From VRUE01 sp963703895 (GTDB lineage Bacteria > Actinomycetota > Thermoleophilia > Solirubrobacterales > 70-9), in NCBI GenBank assembly GCA_963703895.1, contig CAVPFX010000001.1:124001-188000 (forward strand): DNA of 64,000 bases, written 5' to 3'. The notes under the pieces are model-generated. The model was not told the DNA's origin. It saw nothing but the letters and a program-made list of their open reading frames with translations, and made no database searches. The position numbers were made by a program, and so were the translations under genes. Of the stretch, positions 24,183 through 32,534 are shown in pieces; position 1 is the first letter of the stretch; the number at the start of each line of letters is the position of its first letter.

Positions 24183-24821
24183 CTACTGGATGAAGGGTTC
24201 GACCGCCTTCAGCACCTTAGCCTTGGGCAGAGCCGGGTCGAAGGCGACCGGCGAGGGTTCATCGCCGTTCTGCAGCCGGATCGCGGCCGCGTGGCGCGCC
24301 TCGACCTGGACGATCGAGCCGGCCGCTTCCAGCACTTCGGCGGCCTTGATCTGCGGCGCGGCGCCGTTGTAGGCGCTGACCCCAGTGTCCTCGAAGGTCT
24401 GGGCCAGCTTGAGGAAGCCGGCGGTGTCGCTGTAGGGGAAGTCGAACTTCGGTTCCGCCACCGGCTTGCCGCCGAGCTTCTTGATCGTTTCGGTCAACGC
24501 CCCGACGTGTTCTTCCTCGTCGCGCCCGACCAGGTCGATCAGGCTCTTGAGGTCGCCGCTCGCCTTGGCCCGAGTCTTGGCTTCCTTGTAGAAGGCCGCC
24601 TCGAGGTACTCGAGCGTGAGGGCAAAGTTGAGGATGCCGACGTCGCCGCTTTCGGACATCGCCAGGGCACGGCCGACGAAGGGACCGACGGCGAGCGCGC
24701 CGTAGACGGCACCGGCCGCCAGCGCCCCTTTGAGGATCACCTCGCCGCGGGAGATGTCTTCGCTGTCGGCGTCGATGTTGACGCCAGCGAGCTCGGGCTG
24801 GGCCAGGATCTGGTCGCTCAT
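24183..24821 (-). CDS. ferritin-like domain protein (paralogue 2)
   Basis: The 212-residue protein has a hydrophobic segment near residues 30-52 (LKGALAAGAVYGALAVGPFVG), then a four-helix ferritin-like domain. Its carboxylate/histidine signature is NFALTLEYLEAAFYKEA, DEEEHVGALTETI and VEARHAAAIRL (E-x6-Y on helix 1, E-x2-H on helix 2, E-x2-H on helix 4). Such extracytoplasmic ferritin-like proteins are common in actinobacteria, but their redox substrate is unknown. It is 29 bases downstream of its paralogue, and the two share LTLEYLEAAFY. Confidence 0.85.
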   Translation of the reverse strand: MSDQILAQPELAGVNIDADSEDISRGEVILKGALAAGAVYGALAVGPFVGRALAMSESGDVGILNFALTLEYLEAAFYKEAKTRAKASGDLKSLIDLVGRDEEEHVGALTETIKKLGGKPVAEPKFDFPYSDTAGFLKLAQTFEDTGVSAYNGAAPQIKAAEVLEAAGSIVQVEARHAAAIRLQNGDEPSPVAFDPALPKAKVLKAVEPFIQ

Positions 24822-24850
24822 CTGATTCTCCTTTCGCGCTTGTGCCGGCG

Positions 24851-25519
24851 TCAGCCGACGATGAAGGGTTCGACCGACTTGAGGACTTCGTCGGCGCCGG
24901 CCGGTTTGGCGAACGCCCCGTCAGGGGTGATCGATTCGCCCAGCAAGGTGTTGAGGGTTGCCGCGTGACGGCCCTCGACGCTGTGGATCGAGAGCGCCGC
25001 CGAGAGCACCGAGGCGCCCTTGATGTTGGCGGCCTGGCCAAGATAGGCGGCGGCGCCAAGGTTCTCCACCGTCGCCGCCAGTTCCAGCACCGACTTGGCG
25101 TTCTTCAACGGGAATTCGGTCTTCGGCTTGGGCGCCGGCTTGCCGCCCAGCTGTTTGACGAAGCCGGTCAGGGCGGTGACGTGTTCGGCCTCCTCGCTGC
25201 CGAACTTGCGGATCGTCTCCAGGTCGGAGCCCTTGAACAGCCCGCTCTTGACCACGTCCGCGTAGAAGGCGGCCTCGAGGTACTCGAGCGTGAGTGCGTA
25301 GTTGAGGATGCCGACGTCGCCCTTGCCGAACTGCTCGGTGCCGGTCTTGCCGCCACCGCCATTGGTGGCCGTCGTCGTCGTGGTGCTGTCGTCGCTGCCA
25401 CAGGCGGCGAGAAAAGCCGCCAGCGCGGTCGAGCCACCGGTGACGGCGAGCAGCTTGCGCCGCGACACAGGGTCGCTCGCGACGCGCTCCAGCGCGTTCG
25501 GTTTGTTAGCCACAGCCAT
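24851..25519 (-). CDS. ferritin-like domain lipoprotein with Tat-like signal (paralogue 1)
   Basis: The 222-residue protein starts at the ATG at 25519 (TAGGAGGAAGC upstream, a strong site). A twin-arginine-like SRRKLLAVTGG leads to a lipobox LAAC, then a Thr/Gly linker (GSDDSTTTTTATNGGGG), so the protein is predicted to be a lipoprotein on the outer face of the membrane. The ferritin-like domain has LNYALTLEYLEAAFY, SEEAEHVTALTGFV and SVEGRHAATL. Tat export would fit a metal cofactor inserted before export. It heads the operon with the second ferritin-like gene. Confidence 0.87.
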   Translation of the reverse strand: MAVANKPNALERVASDPVSRRKLLAVTGGSTALAAFLAACGSDDSTTTTTATNGGGGKTGTEQFGKGDVGILNYALTLEYLEAAFYADVVKSGLFKGSDLETIRKFGSEEAEHVTALTGFVKQLGGKPAPKPKTEFPLKNAKSVLELAATVENLGAAAYLGQAANIKGASVLSAALSIHSVEGRHAATLNTLLGESITPDGAFAKPAGADEVLKSVEPFIVG

Positions 25520-25663
25520 GCTTCCTCCTAAGTCGCGGATGGTCATTAACCCCACCTACGGGGAGCGTGCGCGGCTGGATCAGCACGAAGCAGAGGTGGG
25601 ACGGCTGATCGACGCGACGAGCGTCGCCCGGTCGGAGAGCGAGGTGCCTAGGCGAGTGTCTAC

Positions 25664-26767
25664 TCAGGCAGGTGAGCCGGCGCGGATGCGATCGAGCGCG
25701 CGGGCGATGCGGGCGATGCCCTCGGGGATCCGCTCCGGCGGCACGCTGGCGAAGGAGAGGCGCAGGCTGTTGCCGCCGCCGTCGATCATGAAGTCGGGGC
25801 CGGCGACGAAGGCGACGCCCTCGCCTTTGGCCTCGGCCAGCAGGGCGCTGGTGTCGGTGCCCTCGGCAAGATCGAGCCAGAGGAAGTAACCGCCGCCGGG
25901 AACGACGAACTCGGCCTCGGGGATCTGCTCGCGCAGGGCCTCGACCAAGGCGTCGCGCCGTGCCTGCAGCTCGCCCTTGACGAAATCGATGTTCCGGTCG
26001 AGCCCGCCGGAGCGGCAGAGCTCGAGAACCACGGCCTCGGCCAGCATGTTCGGTGAGATGTAGGTCTCGTTGGCCCGCTTGGCGAGCTTGGCGATCTCAT
26101 CGCCTGGCCCGGCCAGGTACCCCACCCGAACCCCGGGGCTGACGGTCTTCGAGAACGAGGAAGCATGGACCACCCGGTCCGCCTTGTCGATCTCGAGCAT
26201 CGTCTCCAACGCCTCCCCCTCGAAGGGCAGCTCGCGGTAGGGGTCGTCCTCGAAGATCCAGAAGCCGTGCTCGGCGGCGAGCTCGACCAACCGCACCCGC
26301 TTCTCGGCAGAGAGCGTGCAGCCGGCCGGGTTGTGGAAGTTGGGAATGACGTGGGCGAGCTTGATCGGCCCCTCGGCCAGCGCCGCTTCCAGAGCGGCGA
26401 CATCCAGCCCGTCGTCCTCGAGCGCGACCGGCACCAGCTCGACCCCGAGCCGTTGCAGCATCAGCAGAGTGCGGTCGTAGGTCGGTTGCTCGACCACCAC
26501 CCGGTCCCCTGCCTCGAGCAGGTGCTCGAAGAGCATCCAGCCGGCCTCGAGCGAGCCGTTGGCGACCATCACCTGACCGGCGTCAAGCCCGCCGTGACGC
26601 TGCGCGATCCACTCGCAGAGCCCCGGATGCCCGATCCCGGTGCCGTAGGAGAGGGCCTTTTCCCAGTCCTCGGCAAGCGCTACAGCCGCCGCATTCCGCA
26701 CCGCGTCGCGCGGCAGGATGTCGGCGCTGGGCGCCCCTCGAGCGAATGAAATCGTGTCGCCAGCCAT
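25664..26767 (-). CDS. PLP-dependent aminotransferase, class I/II (MocR/AAT-I type without HTH)
   Basis: The 367-residue fold-type-I enzyme has PTYDRTL (aromatic stacking region), IPNFHNPAGCTLS (N-P-A-G motif), FEDDPYREL (Asp contacting the pyridine) and SSFSKTVSPGVRVGYLAGP, where the lysine in S-F-S-K binds PLP. The C-terminal arginine in GNSLRLSFA binds the substrate carboxylate. The closest general type is the 2-aminoadipate/valine-pyruvate aminotransferase group. It stands between intergenic hairpins, so the substrate is unassigned. Confidence 0.88.
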   Translation of the reverse strand: MAGDTISFARGAPSADILPRDAVRNAAAVALAEDWEKALSYGTGIGHPGLCEWIAQRHGGLDAGQVMVANGSLEAGWMLFEHLLEAGDRVVVEQPTYDRTLLMLQRLGVELVPVALEDDGLDVAALEAALAEGPIKLAHVIPNFHNPAGCTLSAEKRVRLVELAAEHGFWIFEDDPYRELPFEGEALETMLEIDKADRVVHASSFSKTVSPGVRVGYLAGPGDEIAKLAKRANETYISPNMLAEAVVLELCRSGGLDRNIDFVKGELQARRDALVEALREQIPEAEFVVPGGGYFLWLDLAEGTDTSALLAEAKGEGVAFVAGPDFMIDGGGNSLRLSFASVPPERIPEGIARIARALDRIRAGSPA

Positions 26768-26821
26768 GCGAAACCGAGCCTAGCAACGCACCGACATTGC
26801 CGACGACGAGGCCGGCGTCCG

Positions 26822-26868
26822 TTCCGGTGCGCTTTATGTGGGCTATAGCCACATAAAGCGCACCGGAA
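26822..26868. repeat. hairpin TTCCGGTGCG family (copy 1), 20-bp perfect stem
   Basis: TTCCGGTGCGCTTTATGTGG (26822-26841) pairs perfectly with 26849-26868 around a 7-base loop. It lies between two minus-strand genes (DUF2804, then the aminotransferase). A second copy lies at 43512-43558. Confidence 0.85.
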
Positions 26869-26884
26869 GGTCGAACCGCTGGCC

Positions 26885-27727
26885 TTACCAGAGCGCGTCG
26901 TGCTGCTCCATCACGCCCAGACCCTCGGCCAGCTCGATCCCGCCGAGCTGGCCGCGGAAGTCGCCGAAGAGATGGCGATAGCTCGAGCGCATGACGAGGA
27001 AGTTGTCGTTGCGGCTGCGTTCCGAGCCGGGGGTGAAGGTGAGCAGCCCGCCGTCCGCGAACTCCACCGCCGCCAGCCCTTGGAAGGAGACCGGAGCGGG
27101 CTCGGCCGGCTTCCCATCCGTCCAGATCGCCCGCTCGCTGTTCGCAACCGGGTCGTTGATTCCCGCGACCAGGTTCCAGGCGACCGGCCGGCCATCCGTC
27201 GCTCGCCCCACCCCCGCCGACCAGTGCCAGCTGGTCTGCCGCTTCTGGTAGCCGGCCGACTGGTCATCGACGCCGTGCCCGTCGAGCTCCCAGCACCCGT
27301 CCGGGGTCTCGATCGTGGCCCTGATCGGCACCCCCGAGCGCTTGCGGGTCCAGCCCCAAGCATCGCCGCTGGGGCAAATCGATTCGATCGGCGCCGACTC
27401 CCCCAGCGACAAGCGGGCGCGCAGCTCGCGGGCCTCGATCGCGATCTCGGCGCCGTCCATCCTCACCTCGTCGCTGCCGGGCCGCAGCCTTGTGTTCGCG
27501 TAGCTGCGGTCGCCATCGCGATCCCACAGCGCCCAGAAGCACTGGCCGAGGGGGCCGATCTCCGCCCGGGCCGCGCAGAGCATCAGCCGCTCTGAGTAGA
27601 AGCCGACGTAACGCCAGCGCTTACGGGTCTGCCCGCGGCTGCGCAGTGGCATCCGGGCGGGAGGGAGCGGCAGGTCGGGGCGATCGGGGCCGGGGCCGCG
27701 CCAGGGGAGCTGCTCGTCCAGTCTCAC
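26885..27727 (-). CDS. DUF2804 family protein
   Basis: The 280-residue protein matches the DUF2804 pattern: an N-terminal LPLPPARMPLRSRGQTRKRWRYVGFYSERLMLCAARA, a central KRQTSWHWSAGVG, and GRPVAWNLVAGINDP. The C-terminal region contains RSRNDNFLVMRSSYRHLFGDFRG. The fold is a β-sandwich/lipocalin-like type and no activity has been assigned. It is nine bases from the sucD stop in the same direction, so it may be read from the sucCD transcript. Confidence 0.82.
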   Translation of the reverse strand: MRLDEQLPWRGPGPDRPDLPLPPARMPLRSRGQTRKRWRYVGFYSERLMLCAARAEIGPLGQCFWALWDRDGDRSYANTRLRPGSDEVRMDGAEIAIEARELRARLSLGESAPIESICPSGDAWGWTRKRSGVPIRATIETPDGCWELDGHGVDDQSAGYQKRQTSWHWSAGVGRATDGRPVAWNLVAGINDPVANSERAIWTDGKPAEPAPVSFQGLAAVEFADGGLLTFTPGSERSRNDNFLVMRSSYRHLFGDFRGQLGGIELAEGLGVMEQHDALW

Positions 27728-27736
27728 CTGGCGATG

Positions 27737-28609
27737 CTAGCCGCGCAGAACTTCGACGGCGATCTTGGCCGTCTCGGTCGGGCTTTCGCCGACCCGCACG
27801 CCCTTGGCTTCGAGCGCGTCCTTCTTTGCCTGTGCGGTGCCGGAGGAGCCGGAGATGATCGCGCCAGCGTGGCCCATCTGCTTGCCGGGCGGCGCGGTGA
27901 AGCCGGCGATGTAGGCGACGACCGGCTTGGAGATCTCGGCAGCGATGAACTCGGCGGCGCGCTCCTCGGCGTCGCCGCCGATCTCGCCGACCATCACGAT
28001 CAGCTCGGTGTCCGGGTCGGCCTCGTAGAGCGTCAGGATGTCGATGAAGTCCGAGCCGATGATCGGGTCGCCGCCGATGCCGACGATCGAGGAGTTGCCC
28101 TCGCCCGCCTGCTTCAGCTCGTTGCCGATCTGGTAGGTCAGCGTGCCCGACTTGGAGACGACGCCGATCTTGCCCGGGTCGAAGAACTGGGCGGGGATGA
28201 TGCCGACGTTGGCCTTGCCCGGCGAGAGCACGCCGGGGCAGTTCGGCCCGATCAGGCGGACACCCGCCTCCTTGGCCTTCCAGTAAGTCTTGAGCATGTC
28301 GAGCACCGGGATCCCCTCGGTGATCGCGATCACCGTGTCTACGCCCGACTCGATCGCCTCGTCGATCGCCGGCGCGGCGAAGCGCGCCGGCACGAAGATC
28401 ATCGAGGTGTTGGCGCCGGCCTGCTCGACCGACTCCTTGATCGTGTCGAAGACCGGCACGCCCTCGACGTCCTGGCCGCCCTTGCCCGGCGTGACGCCAG
28501 CAACGAGGTCGGTCCCGTAGGCGCGGTTGCGCAGGCCATGAAAGGAGCCCTCGCGGCCGGTCAAACCCGAGACGACCAGCTTGGTCTCCTTGTCGACGAT
28601 GATCGACAT
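27737..28609 (-). CDS. sucD: succinyl-CoA synthetase alpha subunit
   Basis: The 290-residue protein has a CoA-binding Rossmann domain (VVSGLTGREGSFHGLRNRAYG) and the phosphohistidine loop in GFTAPPGKQMGHAGAIISG (His of GHAGA). It also carries LIGPNCPGVLSPGKANVGI. With SucC it makes ATP or GTP from succinyl-CoA in the TCA cycle. Its ATG overlaps the sucC stop (TGATG). Length and motifs are normal. Confidence 0.97.
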   Translation of the reverse strand: MSIIVDKETKLVVSGLTGREGSFHGLRNRAYGTDLVAGVTPGKGGQDVEGVPVFDTIKESVEQAGANTSMIFVPARFAAPAIDEAIESGVDTVIAITEGIPVLDMLKTYWKAKEAGVRLIGPNCPGVLSPGKANVGIIPAQFFDPGKIGVVSKSGTLTYQIGNELKQAGEGNSSIVGIGGDPIIGSDFIDILTLYEADPDTELIVMVGEIGGDAEERAAEFIAAEISKPVVAYIAGFTAPPGKQMGHAGAIISGSSGTAQAKKDALEAKGVRVGESPTETAKIAVEVLRG

Positions 28610-29772
28610 CAGCCGTTGCCCCCGGCCAGCTCGACCACGCGGCGGGCGGCGTCGAGCATCGTCGTCTCCTGGTTCAAGTTGGGCAGGTCGGCCTCGGCGA
28701 GGATCTTCAGCCCCTCCTCGGAGTTGGTGCCGTCGAGGCGCACGACCAGCGGCAGCTTCAGGTCCAGCTGCTTCGAGGCGGTGACGATGCCCTTGGCGAT
28801 CTCGTCGCAGCGGGTGATGCCGCCGAAGATGTTGAAGAGGATTGCCGTGACCTTCTCGTCAGAGGTGATCACGGTCAGCGCGTCGACAATCGCCTCCGCC
28901 TTGGAGCCGCCGCCGGCGTCGAGGAAGTTGGCCGGCGCGCCGCCCGCCTGGGCGACGACGTCGAGCGTCGACATGCAGAGCCCGGCACCGTTGGCGAGGA
29001 TGCCGACGTTGCCCTCGAGCTTGACGTAGGTGAGGCCCTTCTCCTTCGCCATCGCCTCCTGCGGATCGTCCGCGGTGTCGGCGATCTCGGCCAGGTCCTG
29101 GTGGCGGAAGAGGGCGTTGCCGTCGATCGTCACCTTGGCGTCGAGGGCGACGACCTCGCGGTCGTTGGTGACGATCAGCGGATTGACCTCGATCAGGCTG
29201 GCGTCCTCGGCGCTCGCCACCTCGGCCAGCTTGACCAGCACCTCCGCGGCCTGCCCGCGCACGTCCTCGTCGAGTCCGGCCGCGTCGATGATCGGCCGTG
29301 CCGCGGCAGCGTCAAAAGGCTTGGTCGGGTCGATGTGGACCTTGACCAGCGCCTCGGGGTCCTCGGCGGCGACGGCCTCGATGTCCATGCCGCCCTTGGC
29401 CGAGACCATCGCCAGAAGCTTCTTCTCGCCGCGGTCGAGGATCACCGAGGCGTAGTACTCGGAGGCGATGTCGGAGCCGCCCTCGATCCAGACCTGGTCG
29501 ACGCGGAACGGGCCCTCGCCGTGCGGCCCGACGATGTCCATGCCGAGAATCGCGTCAGCGTAGGCGCGCGCCTCCTCGGCATCCTTAGCGATCTTGATCC
29601 CGCCGGCCTTGCCGCGACCGCCGATCAGCACCTGCGCCTTGATCGCGCAGGGATAGCCGATCCGCCCTGCCGCGGCGACGGCGTCATCGACGTTGGCAGC
29701 GACCTCGCCGCTCGGCACGGCGACGCCGTGCTTGGCGAAAAGCTGCTTGCCCTGATACTCGAGGAGGTCCAT
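28609..29772 (-). CDS. sucC: succinyl-CoA synthetase beta subunit
   Basis: The 387-residue protein has an ATP-grasp N-terminal domain (MDLLEYQGKQLFAKHGV, YPCAIKAQVLIGGRGKAGG) and the ligase-CoA domain (GNVGILANGAGLCMSTLDVV, ILFNIFGGITRCDEIAKGI). It is the first gene of sucCD, with a start 28 bases after an A-rich leader. Both subunits are intact. Confidence 0.97.
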   Translation of the reverse strand: MDLLEYQGKQLFAKHGVAVPSGEVAANVDDAVAAAGRIGYPCAIKAQVLIGGRGKAGGIKIAKDAEEARAYADAILGMDIVGPHGEGPFRVDQVWIEGGSDIASEYYASVILDRGEKKLLAMVSAKGGMDIEAVAAEDPEALVKVHIDPTKPFDAAAARPIIDAAGLDEDVRGQAAEVLVKLAEVASAEDASLIEVNPLIVTNDREVVALDAKVTIDGNALFRHQDLAEIADTADDPQEAMAKEKGLTYVKLEGNVGILANGAGLCMSTLDVVAQAGGAPANFLDAGGGSKAEAIVDALTVITSDEKVTAILFNIFGGITRCDEIAKGIVTASKQLDLKLPLVVRLDGTNSEEGLKILAEADLPNLNQETTMLDAARRVVELAGGNG

Positions 29773-29887
29773 AGATAGAAGGCGCGCCCCTGCGGCGCGG
29801 GCGGCAGCCTATCCGACCTTCGCAGCGGACCGGGTTCAAGTGGCGCACCGCCTGCCTTCGAGGCGATTGGCATAATGCGCCGCCGCC

Positions 29888-30571
29888 ATGCCTCTTCCCA
29901 GTCTCAAAACCGTCAAATGGGTAACCGCCGACTGTTACGGCACCCTGATCGATTGGGAGAAAGGCATCATCGACGCCTGCAAGAAAGAGGCCCAGAAAGA
30001 CGGCTTCAGCTTCGAAGAGGAGCCCTTCCTGGCCCGTTTCATGGAGGTTCAGGCGGAAATCATGGCCGGCTCCTACGAGCTCTACGCCGAGGTGCTGCGC
30101 CGCACGATCGTCAAGGTCGCCGGCGAGCTGGGCTGGGAGATCGAGCCCTCACGGGCTCAGTTCCTGCCCGACAGCGTCGCCTACTGGCTGCCCTTCCGCG
30201 AGTCCAACGCGGCAATGGACCGGCTCGGCAAGCGCTACGAGATCGGCATCGTCTCCAACATCGACGACAAACTTCTCGGCATCTCGCGCCGCCACCTGCG
30301 CACCGAACTCGACCTGGTCGTCACCGCCCAGCAGGTGCGCAGCTACAAGCCCGACCCCGTCCACTTCAAAGAGGCGGCGCGGCGGATCGGCGGCAAGAAA
30401 GGCTGGCTGCACATCGGCTGCAACTACACCAACGACGTAGCGCCGCTGCTGAAAATGAACGTGCCGGTGATCTGGGTCAACCGCCACGGCGAGAAACTCG
30501 AAGGCCGCAAGGCGCCAAGCGCCACCGTCAAGACCTTCCGCGACGCCGCCAAAAAGCTCGGCGCGTCCTGA
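29888..30571 (+). CDS. haloacid dehalogenase-like hydrolase, type II L-2-haloacid dehalogenase group
   Basis: The 227-residue protein has nucleophile motif VTADCYGTLIDWEKG (Asp, then T-L-I-D-W as in HAD type II), a helical cap, VSNIDDKLL (Ser/Asn motif II), KPDPVHFKEA (motif III Lys) and HIGCNYTNDVAP (motif IV, with C where many relatives have G-D). Type II dehalogenases release halide from 2-haloacids, but many relatives are phosphatases, and the active-site Arg/Asn set was not checked. It is a single gene divergent from sucC. Confidence 0.83.
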   Translation: MPLPSLKTVKWVTADCYGTLIDWEKGIIDACKKEAQKDGFSFEEEPFLARFMEVQAEIMAGSYELYAEVLRRTIVKVAGELGWEIEPSRAQFLPDSVAYWLPFRESNAAMDRLGKRYEIGIVSNIDDKLLGISRRHLRTELDLVVTAQQVRSYKPDPVHFKEAARRIGGKKGWLHIGCNYTNDVAPLLKMNVPVIWVNRHGEKLEGRKAPSATVKTFRDAAKKLGAS

Positions 30572-30648
30572 GCGATCTCTAGCGTTCCGAAACTTCGGCG
30601 CGCGTAGTTGTTTCGACCGGGTAGGTCGCCCGCGCGACCGCTATCTCC

Positions 30649-32496
30649 ATGCATCGGACCGAATACAGCAAGGCAGGGCACGGAATCCGGCTAGCCGTCA
30701 TCGCCACCGGCTTGCTGGCGCTGCTCTGCCTGCTCACCACGGCCGGCTTTCGCTCCAGCGCCACCGCGGCGACGACGCAGCCGCCCAGCTTCCTCGTCAT
30801 CCAGACCGACGACCAGACCCTGGACTCGCTCTACGCGGCCTTCGGCGAACCGAAGCTGCAGGCGATGCCGAACACGCAGAACCTGATCGCCAAACGCGGC
30901 ATGACCTTCAACCGCTACTACGTCTCCTACCCGCTCTGCTGCCCCTCGCGGGTCAGCCTGATGACCGGCCGCTACGCCCACAACAACGGGGTCAAGGGCA
31001 ACATCCAGCCCAACGGCGGCTACTTCGGCTTTTCCTTCCGCGGCGCCTACACGCACAACATCGCCACCTGGCTGCAGGGGGCCGGCTACCGCACGATCCA
31101 CATCGGCAAGTTCCTCAACGGCTACGGCGACGAACCGTATGACAACGGCACCACCGTCCCGCCCGGCTGGTCGGACTGGCACACCGTGCTCAAGGCGGAC
31201 ACCAATCACTACTACTACGGCTACACGCTCAACAACAACGGCGCGATCGAAGGTCCCTACGGCGACTCGGGCACCTGGGAACCGCGCCAGTACACGGTCC
31301 GCGACGACATCGGCTGCCCCTACGCGCCGCTCAACGGCCAGCCCTGCTTCTACGAGACCGACACGCTGACCAACTTCGCCGTCCAAGGGCTGCGCGAAAC
31401 CTCGCCCGAACAGCCCTTCTACCTGCAGCTCGACTACACCGCCCCGCACGGCGACTTCCGCCACCCCGCCGGCCCCGAGCCGGCGCCACGCCACTACGAC
31501 TGGTTCAAGGGCGCGCCGCTGCCCCACAACCGCGGTCAGGGCTTCGCCGAGGGCAACGTCTCCGACAAGCCCAGCTTCATCAAGGAAGCGCCCTACCTCT
31601 CGCTCGCGGACATCCACACCTACCGCGTCTACTGGGACAAGCAGCTGGAGGCGCTGCGCTCGGTGGACGACGGGGTCAAAGCCCTGATCGACACGCTCGG
31701 CTCGCTGCACCGGCTGCGCAACACCTACGTCATCTTCACCTCCGACAACGGCTTCTTCTTCGGCGAGCACCGCCTGATCGGCGGCAAGTTCCTTGCTTAC
31801 GAGCCCGCCACCCACGTGCCCTTCCTGATTCGCGGCCCGCACATCAAAGCCAACACCGAATCGGGCGAGATCGTCGGCAACATCGACGTCGCCCCGACGA
31901 TCCTCGAACTGGCCGGGGTCACTCCGGACAAGAGCGTCGACGGGCGCTCGATGACCCCCTTCTTCAAAGACCCCGAACTGCGCACCCTGCGCCCCTACCT
32001 CTTCGAGTCCTTCGTCGAGACCTCCGACGTGCAGGAGGCGGGCGCGATCGCCGAACCGGGCGACCAGAGCAGTCCCACGGCGCGGGGCAGCCGTGTCCAC
32101 GCGCTGGAAAACCGCGCTAGGGGTGGCTCGAATCCGGGCGCGACGGCTTCGATTCTCGCCCCGCCGAAGGACTACGAGGGAATCCGCCTCGGCCCCTACA
32201 AGTACATCGCCTGGCCGGACGGCGAGAAGGAGCTCTACGACCTCGAAAAAGACCCCTACGAGCTCAACAACCTGGTCCGCATCCCGAATTACTTCCCGGT
32301 GCGCAACTTCCTCCACCGCGAACTGATCGAACGGCTCGAGGACTGCGTCGGCCATGGCTGCAGCCAGGAAGCCGCCGAACTGCCGCTGACCCGGCGCGAA
32401 CGCCAAGAGGTGATCCGCGCGATCAAGGCCGAACGCCGGGAAAAGCAAAAGCAGAAGAAAGAACAGCAGCAGAGCAAACAGCAGCCGAAACGCTGA
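30649..32496 (+). CDS. exported sulfatase with formylglycine motif
   Basis: The 615-residue protein has a signal-anchor helix at residues about 13-40. The sulfatase fold starts at SFLVIQTDDQTLDSL (the DD pair binds Ca). The C-x-P-S-R formylglycine motif is C97-C98-P-S-R101, followed by LMTGRYAHNNGV. Other conserved parts are TIHIGKFLNGYG, TSDNGFFFGEHR and a C-terminal PYKYIAWPDGEKELYDLEKD. About 35 residues (near 466-500, SSPTARGSRVHALENRARGG) look like an insertion of low conservation, and the tail is Lys/Gln-rich. The maturing FGE enzyme is not in the window. Substrate unknown (glycan or choline sulfate class). Confidence 0.9.
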   Translation: MHRTEYSKAGHGIRLAVIATGLLALLCLLTTAGFRSSATAATTQPPSFLVIQTDDQTLDSLYAAFGEPKLQAMPNTQNLIAKRGMTFNRYYVSYPLCCPSRVSLMTGRYAHNNGVKGNIQPNGGYFGFSFRGAYTHNIATWLQGAGYRTIHIGKFLNGYGDEPYDNGTTVPPGWSDWHTVLKADTNHYYYGYTLNNNGAIEGPYGDSGTWEPRQYTVRDDIGCPYAPLNGQPCFYETDTLTNFAVQGLRETSPEQPFYLQLDYTAPHGDFRHPAGPEPAPRHYDWFKGAPLPHNRGQGFAEGNVSDKPSFIKEAPYLSLADIHTYRVYWDKQLEALRSVDDGVKALIDTLGSLHRLRNTYVIFTSDNGFFFGEHRLIGGKFLAYEPATHVPFLIRGPHIKANTESGEIVGNIDVAPTILELAGVTPDKSVDGRSMTPFFKDPELRTLRPYLFESFVETSDVQEAGAIAEPGDQSSPTARGSRVHALENRARGGSNPGATASILAPPKDYEGIRLGPYKYIAWPDGEKELYDLEKDPYELNNLVRIPNYFPVRNFLHRELIERLEDCVGHGCSQEAAELPLTRRERQEVIRAIKAERREKQKQKKEQQQSKQQPKR

Positions 32497-32534
32497 GCGC
32501 ATTCACTCCCGCGCGCAGCTCGACTGGCCGCCAG

